Assembly: GCA_903908065.1 (NCBI GenBank)
Contig: CAIVQO010000098.1
Location: forward strand, 62,001-126,000
Source: an uncultured beta proteobacterium
GTDB taxonomy: Bacteria > Pseudomonadota > Gammaproteobacteria > Burkholderiales > Rhodocyclaceae
Reading direction: 5' to 3'
DNA length: 64,000 nucleotides
Shown here: piece after piece, positions 37,139 to 44,657 of the stretch
How the letters are laid out: the number at the start of each line of letters is the position of its first letter
Numbering within the stretch: position 1 is the first letter of the stretch
Program-made: the position numbers and the translations under genes
Notes under the pieces: model-generated
The model's database searches: none
Told to the model about the DNA's origin: nothing
What the model saw: only the letters and a program-made list of their open reading frames with translations

Positions 37139-37490
37139 TCGCGCAAGCGATTGGAGGAAAGTCCGGGCTCCACAGGGCAGGATGCCGGCTAACGGCCGGG
37201 CGCTATAAGTCGTGCGATGCAAGTCGGACGATGAAGGCGACGGAAAGTGCAACAGAAAGATACCGCCCAAGTTCGCAAGAACCGGCAAGGGTGAAATGGC
37301 GAGGTAAGAGCTCACCGCGGACGTGGCAACACGGACGGCACGGCAAACCCCATCCGGAGCAAGGCCAAATAGGGGAGCATTGGCGCGGCCCGCGTCGCTC
37401 CCGGGTAGGCTGCTAGAGGCCGTCGGTAACGGCGGTCCCAGAGGAATGGTTGCCCACGACAGAACCCGGCTTATCGGCGGACTTCCCACC
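37116..37490 (+). ncRNA. rnpB: RNase P RNA component, class A
   Basis: The P1 helix is formed by GAAGTTCGCC at the 5' end and GGCGGACTTC at 37476-37485. Universally conserved segments are present in order: GGAGGAAAGTCCGGGCTCC (from about 37152), ACAGAAAGATACCGCCC, GGTAAGAGCTCACCGCG, GGCAAACCCC, AGAGGAATGGTTGCC and ACAGAACCCGGCTTATCGG near the 3' end. Length (about 375 nt) is normal. It is the catalytic RNA that matures tRNA 5' ends. Its first 23 nt overlap the 3' end of the DUF3025 gene. A strong hairpin follows at once. Confidence 0.97.
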
Positions 37491-37520
37491 CATCGCGGAG
37501 CGATGGGTGGGAATTGCTTT
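37483..37520 (+). terminator. Terminator hairpin after rnpB
   Basis: TTCCCACCCATCGC (37483-37496) pairs perfectly with GCGATGGGTGGGAA (37500-37513) around a GGA loop, followed by TTGCTTT. The left arm begins within the last bases of the P1 helix, so termination and 3' maturation may compete. The 105 bp after it hold only a repeat copy. Confidence 0.7.
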
Positions 37521-37598
37521 GGATGCACTATCCTCCCGGCCCCATTTACAGGAAAGGGAGTGACCAAGTCAGGCCGCCTGCGGCGGCAGAGGAAAACT

Positions 37599-37623
37599 TA
37601 AAGTCGGCGCTGGTTAGACGGTG
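37599..37623 (+). repeat. Dispersed 25-bp repeat, copy G (intergenic)
   Basis: Reads TAAAGTCGGCGCTGG then TTAGACGGTG. It ends 2 nt from the stop codon of the minus-strand universal stress protein gene, in a non-coding gap. Confidence 0.55.
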
Positions 37624-37625
37624 AA

Positions 37626-38054
37626 TTAGCGCACCAGCAGCACGGGTACCTTGGCGTGATGCGCCAGCTTCATTGCCACCGAGCCGAGCAGGGTGCCCGT
37701 GAGGCCGCTGTGGCCGCGGGTGCCGATCACGATCTGGTCGCAGGCATGGCTGGCGGCAAATTCGGTGATGGCGCTTGCCGGATCGCCGATCAGCACGTGC
37801 AGCGTCGGCGCCAGGCCGGCGGCGGTAAGCTCGTCGCGCGCAGCGGCCAGTGCCTTCATGCCGTTTTCAAGATGGAATTCCTTGATCGTATCGGCGTTGA
37901 TGAAACGGCCGATGTCGTTGGGCAGCAAGGCCTGGACATTGATCAGGTGAAGTTCGGGCAACTCGCGCAAGTCCCTGACGTGGGTGGCCACCCAGCGCGC
38001 GGCATGCAGCGAATTTTCCGAGCCGTCGATCGGCAGCAGCCATTTTTGGGTCAT
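37626..38054 (-). CDS. Universal stress protein (UspA family)
   Basis: It has 142 residues from ATG 38054 (MTQKWLLPIDGSENSLHAAR). The ATP-binding Usp motif G-x2-G-x9-G-S/T occurs in DQIVIGTRGHSGLTGTLLGS VAMKL, and the PIDGSENS loop near the N terminus fits the ATP-binding subgroup. Such proteins support survival under starvation, oxidative and respiratory stress. It begins 2 nt after the stop of the TerC-type gene on the same strand, so the two are likely coexpressed. Confidence 0.92.
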   Translation of the reverse strand: MTQKWLLPIDGSENSLHAARWVATHVRDLRELPELHLINVQALLPNDIGRFINADTIKEFHLENGMKALAAARDELTAAGLAPTLHVLIGDPASAITEFAASHACDQIVIGTRGHSGLTGTLLGSVAMKLAHHAKVPVLLVR

Positions 38055-38056
38055 GT

Positions 38057-38770
38057 TCAGCCTTTCGATGAATCCGTGATTTCGACGGCGGCGGGCGGCG
38101 TGGCGCGCGCGGCCAGCCACTTGCCGATGGCCACGACCAGGATCGCGCCGAGCACGGCGGCGATGGTCTTGGCATAGGGAATGCCGGCCAGCAGATCTTT
38201 CGGCAGCGCCGGGTCGGTGACGATCATGCCGCCGCCGATCCAGCCCAGCAGGGCGCCGCCAGCGGTGATCACCACGGGATAGCGGTCCATCAGCTTCAAT
38301 ACCAGCTGGCTGCCCCAGACCACGATGGGGATCGAGACGAGGATGCCGAACACCACCAGCAGCATGCTGCCGTTGGCGGCGCCGGCCACGGCGATCACGT
38401 TGTCCAGGCTCATCACTGCGTCGGCGACGATGATGGTCTTGATCGCACCGGCCAGCGAGGTCGAGGCCTCGACGTTGTCGTGGCCATCGTCCTCGGGCAG
38501 CAGCAGCTTGACCCCGATCCAGAACAGCAGCAGGGCGCCGACCACCTTGAGCCAGGGAATCGAGAGCAGTTGCAGGGCGAAGAAGATCAGCACGATGCGC
38601 AGGCCAATGGCACCCACCACGCCCCAAAAAATGCCTTTGTTACGTTGCTCGTCGGGCAGCTTGCGGCAGGCCAGGGCAATCACCACGGCATTGTCGCCGC
38701 CGAGCAGGATGTCGATCAGGATGATCTGGGCAACGGCGATCCAGAAGGCGGCAGTGGAGATGTCCAGCAT
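38057..38770 (-). CDS. TerC/YjbE-family integral membrane protein
   Basis: It has 237 residues with about seven membrane helices. Conserved acidic membrane motifs, IDILLGGDNAVVIALACRKL and IIVADAVMSLDNVIAVAGAA, identify the TerC family, whose members export Mn2+ or support metal homeostasis and tellurite resistance. No yybP-ykoY manganese riboswitch was recognised, and only 39 bp separate it from the regulator gene upstream. The two transported-ion Asp residues in each repeat are intact. Confidence 0.88.
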   Translation of the reverse strand: MLDISTAAFWIAVAQIILIDILLGGDNAVVIALACRKLPDEQRNKGIFWGVVGAIGLRIVLIFFALQLLSIPWLKVVGALLLFWIGVKLLLPEDDGHDNVEASTSLAGAIKTIIVADAVMSLDNVIAVAGAANGSMLLVVFGILVSIPIVVWGSQLVLKLMDRYPVVITAGGALLGWIGGGMIVTDPALPKDLLAGIPYAKTIAAVLGAILVVAIGKWLAARATPPAAVEITDSSKG

Positions 38771-38809
38771 GGTGGCGAAAGGGGTTCTGGGGTTGAGTCG
38801 GGGCGGAGT

Positions 38810-39610
38810 TTAGCGCGAGCGTGCGCTGCGCGCCTTGGGTGGTGGCTCGGGCGTGCGATCCAGGTCGAGGGCCAGCTTGATGCCGAGCCGCCCCGCGGTA
38901 CCCCGGAGGTGTTCCTGGGCGAAGCGCCGCGCCGCTTCGGGATCGGCTTGCGCGATTGCCTCGAACAGCGCGCGATGCTCGCGCTGCGCCTCCTCGGGAT
39001 GCGCCAGCTGGCGGCGCGTGCCGTGCCAGGCCAGCTTGCGCGAATCGGAGAAATGGCGGCCGAGGAACTCGACCAGGCGCCCGATGTAGGCGTTGCGCGT
39101 CGCCCGCGCCATGGCGATGTGGAAATTGTCGTCGGCCTCCGCGCCGTCGCTGCCGGATTCGATGGCCGCTTCCATGGCGTCGAGGTGAGTGGCCATGGCC
39201 TTGAGGTCGGCCGCCTTGCGGCGCCGGGCGGCGAGCGCCGCTACCGCGCTTTCGACCATCACGCGCAGTTCGAAGATGTCGCGCAGCTCGCCGAGCTCCG
39301 GTCCTGCGCCTTTCCAGAAGCGGAGGTTGATCGCCTTGGGGGCTTCGACGACGAAGGCTCCCGAGCCCTGCCGGGTTTCGATCAGGCCGTCGGCCTTGAG
39401 CCGGGCGATGGCTTCGCGCACTACCGCGCGGCTGACGCCGAAAGCCTCGCCGAGCGCCTTTTCCGTCGGCAGTCGGTCGCCGGGACGCAGGTCGCCACGT
39501 GAAATGCGGCGCTGCAGGTCGCCGGATACCTCTTCGGATAGCCTCAGCGGCCGGGTAATCCGGCTCAATTCTCCACTGGCGTCGGCGGGGCTGGGCTTGG
39601 TGGCGGGCAT
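38810..39610 (-). CDS. FadR/GntR-family transcriptional regulator with FCD domain
   Basis: It has 266 residues. The N-terminal winged helix (about 22-85) has GDLRPGDRLPTEKALGEAFG and VSRAVVREAIARLKADGLIE. The FCD ligand domain (about 100-240) has the metal-binding pattern in DDNFHIAMARATRN and EHRALFEAIAQADPEAARRF. FCD regulators usually sense carboxylates. It is divergent from a TRAP transporter operon, and a TTGTCAGACAA palindrome lies in the shared 159-bp control region, which makes it the likely local regulator. The basic C-terminal tail is unusual but short. Confidence 0.92.
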   Translation of the reverse strand: MPATKPSPADASGELSRITRPLRLSEEVSGDLQRRISRGDLRPGDRLPTEKALGEAFGVSRAVVREAIARLKADGLIETRQGSGAFVVEAPKAINLRFWKGAGPELGELRDIFELRVMVESAVAALAARRRKAADLKAMATHLDAMEAAIESGSDGAEADDNFHIAMARATRNAYIGRLVEFLGRHFSDSRKLAWHGTRRQLAHPEEAQREHRALFEAIAQADPEAARRFAQEHLRGTAGRLGIKLALDLDRTPEPPPKARSARSR

Positions 39611-39634
39611 GGGAAAACGAGTCGTGTTGTCTTA

Positions 39635-39645
39635 TTGTCAGACAA
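39635..39645. promoter_or_regulatory. Candidate operator TTGTCAGACAA for the FadR-type regulator
   Basis: This is a perfect 11-bp palindrome of the NNGTC-N-GACNN type bound by FadR/FCD regulators. It lies 25 bp upstream of the regulator start and about 125 bp upstream of dctP. A second TTGTC half site occurs at 39627-39631. Confidence 0.55.
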
Positions 39646-39769
39646 ATTCCGTTTCTGGTAAAGTGGCCGGGTCGATTTCGGTGTCCCTCGCCGGACACCA
39701 GGACAGCCAGCCGCACGGAAGCCAGATTCCGGCGGCGGACAAACCCAAACAACTACTGGAGGAGACACC

Positions 39770-40915
39770 ATGTCCGACACCAAACAGCAGCAGCCTTCAC
39801 GCCGCAAATTCCTCGCCGCCGCCGCCACCGGTACCGCCGGTGCGGTCGCCGCCGGCTTCCCGATGATCTCGGTGGCCCAGTCGCCGATCACCATGCGCTG
39901 GCAATCGACCTGGCCGGCGAAGGACATCTTCCACGAATACGCGCTCGATTTCGCCAAGAAGGTGAACGACATGTCGGGTGGTCGCCTCAAGATCGAAGTG
40001 CTGCCGGCCGGTGCCGTGGTCAAGGCCTTCGAACTGCTTGACGCGGTGTCCAAGGGCACGTTGGACGGAGGTCATGGCGTGGTCGCCTACTGGTACGGCA
40101 AGAATTCGGCCGTGGCGCTGTGGGGCTCCGGCCCGGCCTTCGGCATGGACCCGAACATGGTGCTGGCATGGCACAACTATGGCGGCGGCAAGGAAATGCT
40201 GGCCGACATCTACAAGGGCCTCAACCTCGACGTGCAGTCCTTCCTCTACGGGCCGATGCCGACCCAGCCCTTCGGTTGGTTCAAGAAGCCGATCACCAAG
40301 GTGGCCGACATCAAGGGCATGAAGTTCCGTACGGTGGGCCTTGCCGTCGACATGTACAAGGACATGGGCCTGGCGGTGAATCCGCTGCCCGGCGGCGAAA
40401 TCGTTCCCGCCCTGGATCGTGGCCTGATCGATGCCGCCGAGTTCAACAACGCCTCCAGCGACCGACTGCTCGGCTTCCCCGACGTGACCAAGCACTGCAT
40501 GCTGCAAAGTTTCCACCAGTGCTCGGAGCAGTTCGAGATCCTGTTCAACAAGAAGCGCTACGACGCCCTGCCTGCGGACATGAAGTCCATCATCGACTAC
40601 GCCGTGCAGGCCGCCTCGGCCGACATGAGCTGGAAGGCGATCGACCGCTATTCCAAGGACTACATCGAGATGCAGGAGAAGCAGGGCATCAAGTTCTGGA
40701 AGACGCCGGACCCGATCCTGCGCGCCCAGCTTGAATCCTGGGACAAGATCATCGCCGCCAAGGGCGCCGAGAACCCGGCCTTCAAGAAGGTGCTCGACTC
40801 GATGCGCGACTTTGCCAAACGGTCCTGCCGCTGGCAGAACGACACCATGGTCGACTACAAGATGGCCTACAACCATTTCTTCGCCGCCAAGAAGGCGCCG
40901 GCGAAGAAGGGCTGA
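39770..40915 (+). CDS. dctP: TRAP transporter substrate-binding protein (DctP family)
   Basis: It has 381 residues with a twin-arginine signal (SRRKFLAAAATGTAGAVAAG), so it is probably exported folded by Tat. The DctP/7 domain includes WPAKDIFHEYALDFAKKVND and LPAGAVVKAFELLDAVSKGT, with the ligand-arginine region in KFRTVGLAVDMYKDMGLAVN. The binding domain resembles receptors for 2-oxo or hydroxy acids. A strong GGAGGAGACACC ribosome-binding site precedes the ATG. A terminator-like hairpin separates it from dctQ, which would raise receptor over permease levels. Confidence 0.93.
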   Translation: MSDTKQQQPSRRKFLAAAATGTAGAVAAGFPMISVAQSPITMRWQSTWPAKDIFHEYALDFAKKVNDMSGGRLKIEVLPAGAVVKAFELLDAVSKGTLDGGHGVVAYWYGKNSAVALWGSGPAFGMDPNMVLAWHNYGGGKEMLADIYKGLNLDVQSFLYGPMPTQPFGWFKKPITKVADIKGMKFRTVGLAVDMYKDMGLAVNPLPGGEIVPALDRGLIDAAEFNNASSDRLLGFPDVTKHCMLQSFHQCSEQFEILFNKKRYDALPADMKSIIDYAVQAASADMSWKAIDRYSKDYIEMQEKQGIKFWKTPDPILRAQLESWDKIIAAKGAENPAFKKVLDSMRDFAKRSCRWQNDTMVDYKMAYNHFFAAKKAPAKKG

Positions 40916-40928
40916 TCGGCAGGCAAGC

Positions 40929-40963
40929 GCGGCCGCCGGGCGGACAGCCGGCGGCCGCTTTTT
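40929..40963 (+). terminator. Hairpin with T-tract between dctP and dctQ
   Basis: GCGGCCGCCGG (40929-40939) pairs perfectly with CCGGCGGCCGC (40948-40958), followed by TTTTT. In this operon position it probably acts as a partial terminator or as an mRNA-stabilising end for dctP. Confidence 0.8.
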
Positions 40964-40982
40964 CATTTGACGGGGGACGTCA

Positions 40983-41627
40983 ATGCAAAAGGCATTGTTG
41001 TGGGTGGATCGGGCGTCCACACTGGCCGGCCAGGTATTTTCCTGGTCCATCGTGGTACTGACCGCACTGATTTCGTGGGAGGTTTTCTCGCGCTACGTGT
41101 TCAACACTCCGCACGCTTGGGTGCAGGACGCCCAGATCATGCTCTACGGCGTGCTGTTCATGATGGCGGGCGCCTACACCCTGTCCAAGGAGGGCCACGT
41201 TCGCGGCGACGTCCTCTACAGCTTCTTCGAGCCGCGCACCCAGGCGATCTGGGATCTGGTGCTCTACATCGTATTCTTCCTGCCCGGCATCTTCGCCCTC
41301 TCCTATGCCGGCTGGATCTATGCCAATGAGTCGCTGGCGATCCGCGAGCAGACCTTCTCGCCCGAGCCGCTGCCGCTCTATCCCTTCAAGTTCGTGATCC
41401 CGGCCGCGGGATTCGGCCTGATGCTGCAAGGCATCGTCGAGATCATCCGCTGCGTGATCTGCATTCGCGACGGCGAATGGCCGTCGCGCGAACATGACGT
41501 CGAGGAAGTCGACGTCGAAAAGCTCAAGGAAATGGTGCACGTCAAGGACGAGGACATCGCCGCGCTGGACAAGTTCGTCGTCGCCCAGGAAGCCGCCCAC
41601 CACCAACACGACGGGGCGGCGAAATGA
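40983..41627 (+). CDS. dctQ: TRAP transporter small permease subunit (DctQ)
   Basis: It has 214 residues with four membrane helices, for example WSIVVLTALISWEVFSRYVF and LYIVFFLPGIFALSYAGWIY. The conserved DctQ pattern is in the helix 1-2 region (EVFSRYVFNTPHAWVQD). The C-terminal 45 residues form an acidic cytoplasmic tail (EEVDVEKLKEMVHVKDEDIA) that is longer than usual. The stop overlaps the dctM start (ATGA). It forms the membrane complex with DctM. Confidence 0.92.
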   Translation: MQKALLWVDRASTLAGQVFSWSIVVLTALISWEVFSRYVFNTPHAWVQDAQIMLYGVLFMMAGAYTLSKEGHVRGDVLYSFFEPRTQAIWDLVLYIVFFLPGIFALSYAGWIYANESLAIREQTFSPEPLPLYPFKFVIPAAGFGLMLQGIVEIIRCVICIRDGEWPSREHDVEEVDVEKLKEMVHVKDEDIAALDKFVVAQEAAHHQHDGAAK

Positions 41628-43687
41628 AGATCAAGAAGGACCTGTATTTCGGCTTCAGCCTGATGGCGGCGATCCTGCTTACCACCGCCATCTTCATGCC
41701 CTGGGGCAATCTCAGCAACGGCCACCTTGGCCTGTTGATGCTGTCGCTGGTGGTGGTGGCGATCATGCTCGGATTTCCCACCGCCTTCACGCTGATGGGC
41801 ATGGGCGTGATCTTCGCCTGGTTTGCCTATCGCAGCGGCAACCCCGACATCGCCGTACGGCAGACCCTGGACCTGATGGTGCAGCGCGCCTATGCGGTGA
41901 TGAGCAACGACGTGCTGATCTCGATCCCGCTGTTCGTCTTCATGGGCTACCTGGTCGAACGCGCCAACCTGATCGCCAAACTGTTCCGCTCGCTGGAACT
42001 GGCGCTGGCCAGGGTACCCGGCTCTCTGGCGGTGGCGACCCTGGTCACCTGCGCCATCTTCGCCACCGCCACCGGCATCGTCGGCGCGGTGGTGACGCTG
42101 ATGGGCCTGCTGGCCTTCCCGGCAATGCTCAAGTCCGGCTATGACGTGAAGATCTCGGCGGGCGTGATCACCGCCGGCGGCTGCCTCGGCATCCTGATCC
42201 CGCCGTCGGTGATGTTGATCGTGTATGGCGCCACCGCCGGGGTGTCGGTGGTGCAGCTCTATGCCGGCGCCTTCTTCCCCGGGATCATGCTGGCCGGCCT
42301 GTACATTGTTTATGTGATCGTGGTGGCCAAGCTCAAGCCGCACCTGGCGCCGCCGCTGTCGATGGAAGAGCGCCACATCGACCTGCCGCCGACGACGGCA
42401 AAGATTCGCGACGCGGTGAGCCACCGCGTCATCCCGGGCTTGATCGGCGCGCTGAAGGGCTCGCGCAACCTCGGCATCGGCGGCGGCGAGATCGCCAAGC
42501 AGGGCTTTGTCGCGCTGCTGCCGGCGATCACCCTGGTGCTGTTCCTCGGCGTCATGTGGCACGTCGCGACCAAGCCCGAAGCCAAGGTGGAAACCGCCGG
42601 CCTGGTGGAAATGGGCGGTGCTGTGGAAGAAGCCGACGCCGCCGCGGCCGAAGGGGGAGCGCAGGAACCCAAGGCCGAGGGCGTGGCGGAACCGAAGGAG
42701 GAGGCCGAGGGCGTCAAGGAGCCCCCCGAGGATCAAGCCGACGGCGTCAAGGAACCTCCGGCCGAAGGAGTCAAGGAGCCGCCGCAGGACGGTGTCAAGG
42801 AGCCGCCGGCGGAAGGCGCCAAGGAGCCTTCCGCGGCCAAGGACGCCGTCGCCGAACCCGCCAGGACCTCGGCGCCGCCGGCTGCGGTTGCCGTGCCGCC
42901 TGCGCCGGCCGCCGAAGAGCAGGAGCGCCTGCCGATTCCGACCTGGTACTGGATCCTGGCCGGCGTCAGCCTGGCTGCCGCGGTCGGCTTCTATGCCATC
43001 TTCACCTTCGTCCGGCTCGAAGTCTTCAAGATGCTGTTGTCCTCGTTCTTCCCGCTGGCAGTCATGATCCTTGCCGTGCTGGGCAGCATCGTCTTCGGCC
43101 TGGCGACACCGACCGAAGCGGCGGCCATCGGTTCCGCCGGCGGCTTCGTGCTGGCGGCCGCCTACAAGCAGCTGAACTTCGGCGTGATCAAGGAGTCGGT
43201 GTTCCTTACCGCCAAAACCTCGGCCATGGTTTGCTGGCTGTTCGTTGGGTCCTCGATCTTCTCGGCCGCCTTCGCCCTGCTCGGCGGCCAGGAACTGGTG
43301 GAGAAGTGGGTGCTGTCGATGAACCTGACGCCGCTGCAGTTCATGCTGCTCAGCCAGTTCATCATCTTCATCCTTGGCTGGCCGCTGGAATGGACCGAGA
43401 TCATCGTCATCTTCATGCCGATTTTCATTCCGCTGCTGGCGCACTTCCACATCGATCCGCTGTTTTTCGGCCTGCTGGTGGCGCTCAACCTGCAGACGGC
43501 CTTCCTCTCGCCACCGGTGGCGATGGCGGCCTTCTACCTCAAGGGCGTGTCGCCACCGCACGTGACGCTGAACCAGATCTTTGCCGGCATGCTGCCCTTC
43601 ATGGGCATCCAGGTCGTGGCGCTGGCCTTGCTCTACATCTTCCCCGACATCGGCATGTGGCTGCCCAGGGTGCTGTATGGCAACTAA
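41624..43687 (+). CDS. dctM: TRAP transporter large permease (DctM) with repetitive central insertion
   Basis: It has 687 residues against about 430 for ordinary DctM. The first half (helices to about residue 260) has GFPTAFTLMGMGVIFAWF, TCAIFATATGIVGAVVTLMG and GGCLGILIPPSVMLIVYGAT. The second half resumes at about residue 465 with FGLATPTEAAAIGSAGGFVL, FILGWPLEWTEIIVIFMPIF and FLSPPVAMAAFYLKG. Between them are extra hydrophobic segments and a charged Pro/Glu/Lys tract with GVKEPP units (about 320-440). It is the ion-coupled translocation channel. It overlaps the dehydrogenase start by 11 nt. Confidence 0.92.
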   Translation: MKIKKDLYFGFSLMAAILLTTAIFMPWGNLSNGHLGLLMLSLVVVAIMLGFPTAFTLMGMGVIFAWFAYRSGNPDIAVRQTLDLMVQRAYAVMSNDVLISIPLFVFMGYLVERANLIAKLFRSLELALARVPGSLAVATLVTCAIFATATGIVGAVVTLMGLLAFPAMLKSGYDVKISAGVITAGGCLGILIPPSVMLIVYGATAGVSVVQLYAGAFFPGIMLAGLYIVYVIVVAKLKPHLAPPLSMEERHIDLPPTTAKIRDAVSHRVIPGLIGALKGSRNLGIGGGEIAKQGFVALLPAITLVLFLGVMWHVATKPEAKVETAGLVEMGGAVEEADAAAAEGGAQEPKAEGVAEPKEEAEGVKEPPEDQADGVKEPPAEGVKEPPQDGVKEPPAEGAKEPSAAKDAVAEPARTSAPPAAVAVPPAPAAEEQERLPIPTWYWILAGVSLAAAVGFYAIFTFVRLEVFKMLLSSFFPLAVMILAVLGSIVFGLATPTEAAAIGSAGGFVLAAAYKQLNFGVIKESVFLTAKTSAMVCWLFVGSSIFSAAFALLGGQELVEKWVLSMNLTPLQFMLLSQFIIFILGWPLEWTEIIVIFMPIFIPLLAHFHIDPLFFGLLVALNLQTAFLSPPVAMAAFYLKGVSPPHVTLNQIFAGMLPFMGIQVVALALLYIFPDIGMWLPRVLYGN
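42710..42830 (+). repeat. GVKEPP-encoding tandem repeat inside dctM
   Basis: Four near-identical units encode GVKEPP (the last is GAKEP), spaced by 3-5 acidic codons. Codon differences between units show that the repeat is not brand new. It lies in a predicted loop between membrane halves. Confidence 0.8.
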
Positions 43688-44657
43688 GCCGAGGATACTG
43701 GTGGCGCGGGAGGTGTTTCCCGAGGTCATCGATTACCTGCGTCCGCATTTCGAGGTCGACGACAACCAGGCCGATGTCATTCTCGGGGTCGAAGGGCTGA
43801 AGCAGCGGCTGGCCGACAAGGTTGGGGTGATGAGCGCGGTCAGCGATCCCATCAGTGCCGAGGTGATCGCTGCCGCGCCGCAGCTCAAGGCAGTTTGCAA
43901 TTTCGCCGTCGGTTACAACAACATCGACCTTGCCGCCTGCACCCGCGCCGGCATCCTGGCGACCAACACGCCGGGCGTGCTCGACGAGACCACGGCCGAC
44001 CTGGCCTGGGCCCTGCTGATGGCCACGGCGCGTCACATCCAGACCTCCGAGCACTGGCTTCGCGCCGGGCACTGGAAGGGCTTCAAGATGACCGACTGGC
44101 TGGGCAGCGACGTGAATCACGCGACGCTGGGCATCCTCGGCATGGGGCGCATCGGCCAGGCCGTGGCGCGGCGTGCGCTGGGCTTCGACATGCAGGTGAT
44201 CTACCACAACCGCAGCCAGTTGCCGGCCGACAAGGAAGCCGCTTGCCGCGCCACCTGGGTAGACAAGGCAACGCTGCTGCGCGAGGCCGATTTCCTGGTC
44301 CTTCTGCTGCCCTATTCGACCGAGAGCCACCACATCATCGGCGCCGCCGAACTGGCCTTGATGAAGCCGAGCGCGCACCTGATCAACGTGGCCCGCGGCG
44401 GCATCGTGGACGATGCAGCGCTGATTTCGGCGTTGCGCCAGCGCCGACTTTCGGGCGCGGCGCTCGACGTGTTCGAAGGCGAGCCCAAGTTGAATCCCGG
44501 TTTCCTCGAACTCGACAACGTCACCCTGACGCCGCACATCGGCTCCAGTTCGCGCGCTACCCGTATGGCCATGGCCATGACGGCGGCCAATAACCTGATC
44601 GCCGCGCTGGCGGGCCAGCGCCCGCCGAACCTGATCAATCCCGAAGCCTGGCGATGA
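43677..44657 (+). CDS. D-2-hydroxyacid dehydrogenase, glyoxylate/hydroxypyruvate reductase-like
   Basis: It has 326 residues from ATG 43677, overlapping dctM. The NAD(P) Rossmann motif is LGILGMGRIGQAVARRALGF. The catalytic set is Arg in VNVARGGIVDDAAL, Glu in DVFEGEPKLNPGF and His in TLTPHIGSSS. N-terminal CNFAVGYNNIDLAACTRAGI is typical of the GyaR/GhrB/2-ketogluconate reductase group. Being in the TRAP operon, it probably reduces or oxidises the imported acid. A link with the hyi-glcDEF region is plausible. The MFS gene follows by ATGA overlap. Confidence 0.9.
   Translation: MATKPRILVAREVFPEVIDYLRPHFEVDDNQADVILGVEGLKQRLADKVGVMSAVSDPISAEVIAAAPQLKAVCNFAVGYNNIDLAACTRAGILATNTPGVLDETTADLAWALLMATARHIQTSEHWLRAGHWKGFKMTDWLGSDVNHATLGILGMGRIGQAVARRALGFDMQVIYHNRSQLPADKEAACRATWVDKATLLREADFLVLLLPYSTESHHIIGAAELALMKPSAHLINVARGGIVDDAALISALRQRRLSGAALDVFEGEPKLNPGFLELDNVTLTPHIGSSSRATRMAMAMTAANNLIAALAGQRPPNLINPEAWR
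44428..44452 (-). repeat. Dispersed 25-bp repeat, copy H
   Basis: Minus-strand reading is GAAAGTCGGCGCTGG then CGCAACGCCG, antisense within the dehydrogenase gene at its conserved LRQRRLSGAALDV segment. The 3' third is diverged. Confidence 0.4.

Noticed and set aside
38771..38809. Manganese (yybP-ykoY) riboswitch before the TerC-type gene
   Set aside because: The gap is only 39 bp, too short for the riboswitch, and lacks its conserved stems.
40967..40982. TTGAC...GTCAA before dctQ as an Fnr-type site
   Set aside because: The half sites are 7 nt or more apart instead of 4, and the spot is occupied by the dctQ ribosome-binding region.
41378..43729. A 783-codon antisense frame opposite dctQ and dctM
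   Set aside because: Shadow frame produced by high third-position GC in the TRAP permease genes.
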